Origin: Myxococcales bacterium
GTDB lineage: Bacteria > Myxococcota_A > Polyangia > Fen-1088
Assembly (NCBI GenBank): GCA_003170035.1
Contig: PMZX01000353.1
Coordinates: 45,863-52,314 of the forward strand
Direction: 5' to 3'
DNA: 6,452 nt
The position numbers and the translations under genes are program-made. The notes below the pieces were generated by a model, which was given only the letters and a program-made list of their open reading frames with translations, was not told the origin of the DNA and searched no databases. Below, in pieces: positions 1 through 4,890 of this stretch; the stretch's first letter is position 1; every line of letters starts with the position of its first letter.

Positions 1-86
1 TCCGTGGCCTTCTCGGTGAGTTCCTTGAAGTGAAGGGGCCGGCGCTCACGCTTCAGAATCTCTAGGGCTGCTTCCAGAAAGGTCAT
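1..86 (-). CDS. HARE-HTH domain protein, N-terminal fragment (runs off the window)
   Basis: Reading the minus strand from the ATG at 86-84 gives 28 uninterrupted codons to the window edge, beginning MTFLEAALEILKRERRPLHF and continuing with KELTEKAT. This matches the opening of the HARE-HTH (HB1/ASXL/restriction endonuclease helix-turn-helix) domain: a first helix with small and aliphatic residues, a basic turn, then PLHFKELTEKA as the start of the second helix. HARE-HTH proteins are thought to link DNA binding to chromatin or restriction functions, and in bacteria they also occur as the RpoE (RNA polymerase delta) N-terminal domain. The recognition rests on under 30 residues, so the rest of the protein and its role cannot be stated. 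No Shine-Dalgarno sequence precedes the start. It is divergent from the ligase-like gene and shares a 109-base intergenic region with it, so it could act on that promoter, but nothing shows this. Confidence 0.68.
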   Translation of the reverse strand, partial: MTFLEAALEILKRERRPLHFKELTEKAT

Positions 87-96
87 GACGACGCCG

Positions 97-102
97 TGTC
101 TA
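97..102 (-). promoter_or_regulatory. Possible -10 element for the HARE-HTH gene
   Basis: On the minus strand the sequence GTGGTAGACA lies just before the HARE-HTH start, with the hexamer TAGACA ending 10 bases upstream of the ATG. A transcript starting about 7 bases after the hexamer would have a leader of only about 3 bases, which agrees with the absence of a ribosome binding site. No good -35 is seen at 17 bases. It matches TATAAT at few positions and is proposed mainly because the same arrangement recurs at other starts in the window. Confidence 0.22.
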
Positions 103-160
103 CCACAAACTTCGCGCGCGTGGCGTTGGGGTCTTTCTGGCAACCGAGAAGCGCGTTTTT

Positions 161-189
161 TTGACGACACCCGGCGCAGGCGTTACCCG
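161..189 (+). promoter_or_regulatory. Possible sigma70-type promoter of the ligase-like/transglycosylase operon
   Basis: TTGACG at 161-166 matches the -35 consensus at five of six positions and directly follows a run of seven T (156-162, sharing its last two bases). Exactly 17 bases later lies TACCCG (184-189), a weak -10 that keeps only the leading TA. Initiation about 7 bases downstream would fall on or beside the ATG at 196, giving a leaderless mRNA. The start codon has only a GAGAG touching it, too close to be a working Shine-Dalgarno. The -35 and its spacing are the strong part; the -10 is poor. Confidence 0.35.
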
Positions 190-195
190 TGAGAG

Positions 196-1197
196 ATGAG
201 TTCTTCGCGCAAGATCGGAGTCCTTCTGGGCGGGTTCTCTCTGGAACGGGATGCTTCCGTCCGGGCCGGCGAGGCGGTCACGGCAGCCTTGCGCAGAGGG
301 GGCCATGAGGTCCAGGCTCTCTTCGTCGACCGCCACATCGACATGGCCCTGCGCCAGTCGGGAATAGACGTGGCTTTCTTGGCCGTGCGGGGCCGCTACG
401 GCGCCGATGGCTGCCTTCAGGGCCTGCTGGAGATGCTCGCCATCCCCTATACCGGCTCGGGCGTCTTGGCCTCGGGACTGGCCATGAACCGCGCGAAGAC
501 AAAGGACGTTTTGCGTCTGCACAATCTGCCCGTCGCACCCGCCTACCTGATTCGCGCCCAACAGCAGGACCACAGCAGCGAAGTTCACGGCGCTTTTGGG
601 TTCCCGGTTGTCGTGAGACCGGTGGGAGCGACCCTACTTTGCGGGGGCGCCCTGGTGCGCGACGAAATGGAGTTGGAGAGCGCTCTTGAGGATGTGTTTG
701 GTGTGGACGACGAAGCCCTGGTTGAGCGCTTCGTGGAAGGTAGGCCAATCTGCGTGCCGGTTCTCGACGGCCAGGCTCTTGGCGCTGTGGAGGTCTCCCG
801 GGCCGGATCTTGGACCGCACAGCAGGCGGTGGGTGCGCGCGGGCAGGAGATCTGTGCAGCCGCGCGGCTTCCGCCCGCTCGCGAGGCTTCGGTGTTGCGC
901 CTGGCGACCCAGGCCTATGAGGCCCTGGGCTGCGAAGGCCCGGCTTGCGTCGAACTGGTGGTCAGCGAACGTTCCAACGAGATCATCGTGGACCTGGATT
1001 TCGTTCCGCTGCTCCTGCCCGCAGCCCCTTTGCCCCGCATGGCGCGGGAAGCCGGGATTGGCTTCGACGAGTTGGTCGAGGACATCCTGGCAGGTGCCCG
1101 CCTGCGCGCCCACGGCATACGGCGCAACCGGCGCACGGCTCACAGTGTGTTCGAGGGTCCGGATCGCCGGGCGAATGCGGCGCTGGCCGCCCATTGA
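196..1197 (+). CDS. D-alanine-D-alanine ligase-like protein, probably catalytically inactive
   Basis: This 333-residue protein has the Ddl fold; a typical Ddl is about 306-370 residues. The N-terminal domain is well kept: KIGVLLGG (6-13), SLERDASVRAG (15-25, with E17 matching the substrate-binding Glu15 of E. coli DdlB), then GADGCLQGLLE and IPYTGSGVLAS (69-93). The ATP-grasp part is eroded. By alignment to DdlB from memory, the LHG His is R65, the GEDG Glu is A70, Lys97 is R99, Lys144 is R141, the SREGSSVG loop is VGATLLCGG (143-151), the Lys215-Tyr216 pair is absent near 207-213, Arg255 is C251, Asp257 is E253, and metal ligands Glu270 and Asn272 are D266 and D268. The SPGMT segment is replaced by VPLLLP. 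It probably cannot make D-Ala-D-Ala. A basic tail (302-333) extends beyond the usual end. The ATG at 196 is the only start after an in-frame TGA at 190 and before the fold begins. A regulatory or binding role is inferred from the intact frame and the transglycosylase gene it overlaps. Confidence 0.88.
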   Translation: MSSSRKIGVLLGGFSLERDASVRAGEAVTAALRRGGHEVQALFVDRHIDMALRQSGIDVAFLAVRGRYGADGCLQGLLEMLAIPYTGSGVLASGLAMNRAKTKDVLRLHNLPVAPAYLIRAQQQDHSSEVHGAFGFPVVVRPVGATLLCGGALVRDEMELESALEDVFGVDDEALVERFVEGRPICVPVLDGQALGAVEVSRAGSWTAQQAVGARGQEICAAARLPPAREASVLRLATQAYEALGCEGPACVELVVSERSNEIIVDLDFVPLLLPAAPLPRMAREAGIGFDELVEDILAGARLRAHGIRRNRRTAHSVFEGPDRRANAALAAH

Positions 1198-3286
1198 TCG
1201 CCTGCTTGCGGTACCATGGTGCCGCTTGCCTCATACAGCCCGCCGTCTAGTTCTTCTTGGGACAGCAGCCCTAGCCAGCTTCATCCTGGTGGCCGTCGGC
1301 GGTAGGCTGTGGAACAGGGGTGCCGTGCCGTGGGTTCAGGGACGTCTGGAACAGGTGATCGGGCGTCACGTGCGGGTGGATAGCCTTGGGATAGCTGGGT
1401 TGCGCACGCTGGTCGTGCACGGCGTGAATATCTTCGGGGCGCCCCCGTTCGATGCGGAACCGCTGGTGCGCGTGGAACGCATCGTCGTGCGCCTGGGCGG
1501 TCCGGGACGCGGATTCTGGGAACCTGCTGAAGTGACAGTCGACGACCCTGAGGTCGAATACCTGCGTACCGGAGCAGCCGACAATCTTTCCGGCCAGCCT
1601 TCGACGGCTCCCCCGGCGCCGGCCCATCGGCGTCCTCAGCGCGAAGCTCCCGTTGCGCTTGTGGTCCGCAGGGCGCGCGTTCATGGCGTGGTGGTCTTGC
1701 CGGGCGGAGTGCGAGTGGCTTTTCGCACGCCCAATGCCAGTTTTCAGCGCTCGTCCCAGGGCAAGGAATCGGCGCTGGTGCGAGATCTGGTCGTCGAGGT
1801 GGGTGCAGCCACGACCCTGCGCTTGCCCGAGGTCGCGATAGAGAGCGTGCGCGGTTTGCCGGTGACTGTCACGGGCCGGCGCGCCAGCCTGGTGATCCCC
1901 GGCGGCGGCGCTCTGGTCGAGGGCGCGACGGTCGAGGCGCACTTCGCCGGACAGAGCGTGTCGGTCGAGATGCGTAGCGATGATGCCGAACACGCATCCC
2001 CGGGTCTGCTCATCTCTGGCCGGACGGGCGGTGATGTGGCTGACCTGCAGGTGGAAGCGCGCGATTGGCCGCTGCGTGCGCTCGGTGTCGTGGCGGCACC
2101 GCGTGGGGTGGGATTGGATGACGCACGCGCCGACCTGCAGGTCGTGGCGTCCCTCGACCTGGAACGCCTGCGGGTTGCCTTTCAGGTGGACAGCCAACTG
2201 CGCGGCCTGGAATTACATCATCCGGCCGTGGACTGGACCCCCTGGCGCGAGCTGGGCGTGGAGATCCACGTCAGTGGCCAGGTGGCGGCAGGTGCCGGCC
2301 GGGTCGACATCGAATCAGCCGAGGTGCGAGTCTTCGGCGCGCAGCTGAACCTGAAGGGCTGGACCGAGGTGCTGGGGACGCCCCGGGGAGAGCTCACCAT
2401 CAGCACGCCACGCGCGGCACCCTTGCCGTGTAGCTCCCTGCTCGCTGCACAGGCGCAGCCGGTTCGCCAAGCATTGGCCGGGCTCGCCCTGGGCGGCAAG
2501 CTGGGGCTGGCCGTCGCCTTTTCTTTCGACGCCGCGGCCTGGGAAACCCTGACCCTTGACGTCCGTGTCGATCCGCGCTGCACAGTCAAGACTGAACCGC
2601 AGGTGCTGGCCAGTCTGACCCCAGCCCTGCTCCGGCAGACACCAACCGGCCCGCTCGCGCCCAGCCTCCCGCTAGGCAAGTACAACCCTGATTTTGCCTC
2701 GCTGGCCGAAATGCCCAAGCACCTGCCGGCGGCCTTTCTCACCTCCGAGGATAGCCGCTTCTTCACCCACAATGGCTTCGACATCGAGATGATCCGTCAT
2801 GCCCTGGTGCAGGATCTCGAGACCGGAACTTTCGGACGAGGGGCCAGCACGATCACCCAGCAACTGGCCAAGAATCTCTTTCTGACTCCTCATCGAACCC
2901 TGGCCCGGAAGCTGGAGGAAACTGTGCTGGCGTGGCGCCTGCACAACCTCCTCGGCAAGGAACGCATCCTCGAACTCTACTTGAATGTCATCGACCTTGG
3001 TCCGGGCATTCGCGGCGTACGACAAGCCGCGCGTGTCTACTTCGGCAAGGAACTTCAGCAGCTCCGGCCCATCGAGTCCGCCTACCTGGCAGCCCTGGCG
3101 CCCAACCCGCACGTGCTGGCGCGACGCTTTCGCGATGGCCACGTGGACGACGGTTGGCTGCAGAGGCTCCACGATCTGCTCGCCATGATGAAACGCAGCG
3201 GCCGTCTTTCGGCCGAGGAGCTTGCCGCGGCCCGCGGAACAAGACCGGCGCTGCGCAGGATTGACAAGGAGTTCACGCCTCGCTGA
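1175..3286 (+). CDS. Membrane-anchored monofunctional peptidoglycan glycosyltransferase (GT51) with AsmA-like region
   Basis: This 703-residue protein polymerises lipid II into glycan strands at the outer face of the inner membrane. The N-terminus is basic (RR at 2-3 and 23-24), followed by one membrane helix (about 25-43). Residues about 50-135 resemble an AsmA N-terminus (GRLEQVIGRHVRVDSLGI, then PLVRVERIVVRLGG and a PEVEYLR motif). A Pro/Ala-rich linker (142-158) and a long beta-rich region to about 480 follow. The C-terminal GT51 domain (about 500-680) has all its landmarks: EDSRFFTHNGFD (525-536, catalytic E525), GRGASTITQQLAKN (554-567), RKLEE (578-582, second Glu E582), ERILELYLN (596-604) and ESAYLAALAPNP (634-645). 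No transpeptidase domain follows, so crosslinking must come from another enzyme. The ATG at 1175 is preferred because it immediately precedes the basic segment and membrane helix. The reading frame stays open to 686, but that stretch is out-of-frame ligase sequence. It overlaps the ligase-like gene by 23 bases, implying translational coupling. The GT51 assignment is firm; the AsmA-like reading is moderate. Confidence 0.93.
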   Translation: MRRWPPIDRLLAVPWCRLPHTARRLVLLGTAALASFILVAVGGRLWNRGAVPWVQGRLEQVIGRHVRVDSLGIAGLRTLVVHGVNIFGAPPFDAEPLVRVERIVVRLGGPGRGFWEPAEVTVDDPEVEYLRTGAADNLSGQPSTAPPAPAHRRPQREAPVALVVRRARVHGVVVLPGGVRVAFRTPNASFQRSSQGKESALVRDLVVEVGAATTLRLPEVAIESVRGLPVTVTGRRASLVIPGGGALVEGATVEAHFAGQSVSVEMRSDDAEHASPGLLISGRTGGDVADLQVEARDWPLRALGVVAAPRGVGLDDARADLQVVASLDLERLRVAFQVDSQLRGLELHHPAVDWTPWRELGVEIHVSGQVAAGAGRVDIESAEVRVFGAQLNLKGWTEVLGTPRGELTISTPRAAPLPCSSLLAAQAQPVRQALAGLALGGKLGLAVAFSFDAAAWETLTLDVRVDPRCTVKTEPQVLASLTPALLRQTPTGPLAPSLPLGKYNPDFASLAEMPKHLPAAFLTSEDSRFFTHNGFDIEMIRHALVQDLETGTFGRGASTITQQLAKNLFLTPHRTLARKLEETVLAWRLHNLLGKERILELYLNVIDLGPGIRGVRQAARVYFGKELQQLRPIESAYLAALAPNPHVLARRFRDGHVDDGWLQRLHDLLAMMKRSGRLSAEELAAARGTRPALRRIDKEFTPR

Positions 3287-3291
3287 CATGG

Positions 3292-3335
3292 GAACCCTCA
3301 AAGGGTTCGCTCCGCCCTTCGGCCCCCCCGGCGGA
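3292..3335 (+). terminator. Tandem hairpins after the transglycosylase gene, possible terminator
   Basis: Six bases after the transglycosylase stop codon lies a perfect inverted repeat, GAACCCT (3292-3298) and AGGGTTC (3302-3308), with a three-base CAA loop. A second, weaker pair follows: TCCGCC (3311-3316) and GGCGGA (3330-3335), enclosing a C-rich loop. Neither is followed by a T-run, so this is not a classical intrinsic terminator. It could end the upstream operon in a GC-rich genome, protect the 3' end, or be a dispersed intergenic repeat unit. Confidence 0.4.
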
Positions 3336-3354
3336 CTCCCCACGCGTCTAGTGC

Positions 3355-3360
3355 TACTCT
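3355..3360 (+). promoter_or_regulatory. Possible extended -10 for the small exported protein and protease pair
   Basis: TGCTACTCT (3352-3360) reads as an extended -10 (TG, one base, then TACTCT). The ATG at 3368 begins seven bases after the hexamer, so the expected transcription start coincides with the start codon. No Shine-Dalgarno is present. The -35 at 17 bases (CGGACT) is weak, matching only the GAC core. Confidence 0.3.
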
Positions 3361-3367
3361 TGTGGCC

Positions 3368-3919
3368 ATGAGCCTGTTTCGAACTGCTGCTCTGAGCCTG
3401 GCAGCCCTGCTGGTGCCTTCGCTGGCGGCAGGCTCGTTGATCCAGGCACTGGACCTTGCTGAGCTGACCGCTCGGGCCGAACGCATCGTCGTCGCCCAGG
3501 TTGTGTCGGTCAAGGGCGAGTGGGATTCTTCCGGCCGCAACATTCACACGCGCATCGAGATCACGGTCGAGGAAGCTTGGAAAGGGTCGACCGCGGTGGC
3601 TGAACGCCTGGTGATCGTGCAACCGGGCGGCAGCGTGGGCGACATCGAAATGCGCGTCCACGGCATGCCCAGCTTTGCTCCCGGCGAGAGGGCGGTGCTG
3701 TTCCTCGCTGGCCAGGTCGCGCCTCGCGTGGTGGGAATGAGTCAGGGCAAGCGCCCTGTGCGTTGGGACGGCACGACCAAGCGCTGGGTGGCCCAAGCCG
3801 CGGAACACTCTGCGGTCGTGCGCCGCGATTCCCAGGGCCGGCTGCAACCCGTGCCCGCCGAGCCTGACATGGCACTCGACGAACTTCGTCAGCGCATCCG
3901 CGCGCTGGTCAGACAGTAG
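3368..3919 (+). CDS. Small exported protein of unknown function
   Basis: This 183-residue protein opens with a typical signal peptide: MSLFR, a hydrophobic stretch (7-19) and a likely cleavage after SLA (18-20). The mature part has alternating beta-type segments: LAELTARAERIVVAQVVSVKG (start about residue 30), a strand pair around HTRIEITVEEAWKG (60-73), PGGSVGDIEMRVHGMPSF (86-103), PGERAVLFL (105-113), then VVGMSQGKRPV (121-131). The sequence of 'sector where risk is sensed, strand pair ending in WKG, PGG-GD, PGE-VLFL, QGK' resembles a class of secreted bacterial proteins of unknown function that I recognise only by pattern; no domain name is claimed. It contains no cysteine and no metal motif. 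The protease begins 20 bases after its stop, so the two are probably one transcript and it may be a partner, chaperone or inhibitor of it (inference). A GTG two codons upstream (3362) is an alternative start, but the ATG gives the cleaner signal peptide and promoter spacing. Confidence 0.8.
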   Translation: MSLFRTAALSLAALLVPSLAAGSLIQALDLAELTARAERIVVAQVVSVKGEWDSSGRNIHTRIEITVEEAWKGSTAVAERLVIVQPGGSVGDIEMRVHGMPSFAPGERAVLFLAGQVAPRVVGMSQGKRPVRWDGTTKRWVAQAAEHSAVVRRDSQGRLQPVPAEPDMALDELRQRIRALVRQ

Positions 3920-3939
3920 AGAAACCAGCGACACCTTCC

Positions 3940-4890
3940 ATGAGAACCCGTATCACCCTGGTGACGATCTCCGTTGTGGCAGCCGTCGCAGCCCTGCCTG
4001 TGCCGGCCGCAGCCTACGTCCGCACCGTGACCAGTGCGAACGTGGCCACGTGGTGGAAAGCGCCCTGCGTGACAATGGAATTCTCCCTGGGCTCCCCTCC
4101 GCCCGAGTTGGATGCGTCGGGATACCTGAGCGCCGCCCAGAACGCCGGTGCGGCCTGGAGTCAGGCCTCGCTCGATGGGGTCACTCGATGTAGCAACGTG
4201 ATCTTCAACGTGAAGTCGGTCCCCGATGCCGCCGGCCCAGTGGGCAGGGACGGCCACAATCGCCTGATCTTCCGCCAAAACGGCTGGTGCCGCGATCCCG
4301 CACCCACGGATCCCAACGAAGCACGTTGCTATGACCCCAGTGCCTTGGCCATCACTTCCGTCTTCCAGCTCAAGAACAGCGGCGAGATCCTGGACACCGA
4401 CTTGGAAGTAAACGCCACTGACTTCACCTGGGGCGACTTCGTGGGCCATCCTGAGTTGACCGGTTTCGACACCCACGACTTCCAGGGCGCGATCACCCAC
4501 GAGTTCGGGCATGTCATCGGCCTGGACCATGTCTGCTACAGCCCGGGCGCCATCCGTGCGGACGGCACACCGGTTCCGCGGCCCGTGGACAACAACGGAA
4601 ACCCGGTGCCCAATTGCGGCGCCGCCGACAATCCGCCTTCGATCACGCAGGCCACGATGTACGTCTCGGTTAACTCACCCAGCGCCGAGGTCGAACTGCG
4701 CAGCTTGTCGCTCGATGACGTGCAAGGCGCGTGCGATGTCTACCCCTTCTCGGCCAACTTCGTGTGTCAGCCTCCATCGACACCCTCAACCGGCGGCGGC
4801 TGTTCCTTTTCGGCGCGACCCGGATATGGGTCTATGGCCTGCGTGCTGGCGTTGCTCGCGATGGCCCTGGTGGTCCGCCGTCGGCGCTAG
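3940..4890 (+). CDS. Secreted matrixin-type zinc metalloprotease with MYXO-CTERM-like tail
   Basis: This 316-residue protein carries an export signal (1-25, cleavage likely near PAAA-Y) and a metzincin catalytic domain. The zinc site is HEFGHVIGLDH (187-197): zinc ligands H187, H191 and H197 and catalytic E188. A Met-turn candidate follows at M240 (QATMY), then the late-domain signature SLSLDDVQGACDVYP (255-269). The segment EILDTDLEVNA (149-159) fits the structural calcium/zinc strand of the family. No cysteine-switch prodomain is visible; the mature chain begins almost directly with the catalytic fold. Eight cysteines between 43 and 276 suggest disulfides and an extracytoplasmic location. 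The C-terminus has a Gly-rich stretch, C288, a hydrophobic helix (about 299-312) and Arg4, the tripartite pattern of MYXO-CTERM, which is a myxobacterial surface-sorting signal. The substrate cannot be read from sequence. The gene follows the small exported protein by 20 bases and has no obvious Shine-Dalgarno. Its last 59 bases are antisense to the end of the convergent gene. Confidence 0.92.
   Translation: MRTRITLVTISVVAAVAALPVPAAAYVRTVTSANVATWWKAPCVTMEFSLGSPPPELDASGYLSAAQNAGAAWSQASLDGVTRCSNVIFNVKSVPDAAGPVGRDGHNRLIFRQNGWCRDPAPTDPNEARCYDPSALAITSVFQLKNSGEILDTDLEVNATDFTWGDFVGHPELTGFDTHDFQGAITHEFGHVIGLDHVCYSPGAIRADGTPVPRPVDNNGNPVPNCGAADNPPSITQATMYVSVNSPSAEVELRSLSLDDVQGACDVYPFSANFVCQPPSTPSTGGGCSFSARPGYGSMACVLALLAMALVVRRRR

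Noticed and set aside
115..162. Possible intrinsic terminator ending in the T-run at 156-162
   Set aside because: The only pairing found upstream is CGCGC with GCGCG across a loop of about 30 bases, too weak, and no plus-strand gene precedes it.
686..1174. Open frame extending the transglycosylase upstream by 163 codons, inside the ligase-like gene
   Set aside because: The extension is Trp/Arg/Cys-rich out-of-frame translation of conserved Ddl sequence; the ATG at 1175 sits just before the basic segment and membrane helix.
1271..2197. 308-codon open frame on the minus strand
   Set aside because: Antisense to the AsmA-like region, with His/Arg/Gln-rich low-information sequence and no start context.
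2672..3934. 420-codon open frame on the minus strand
   Set aside because: It is antisense to the GT51 domain and the small exported protein, both well supported, and its translation shows no recognisable domain; long antisense frames are expected at this GC.
3889..4530. 213-codon open frame on the minus strand
   Set aside because: Antisense to the protease catalytic domain, including the zinc motif, which is unambiguous on the plus strand.
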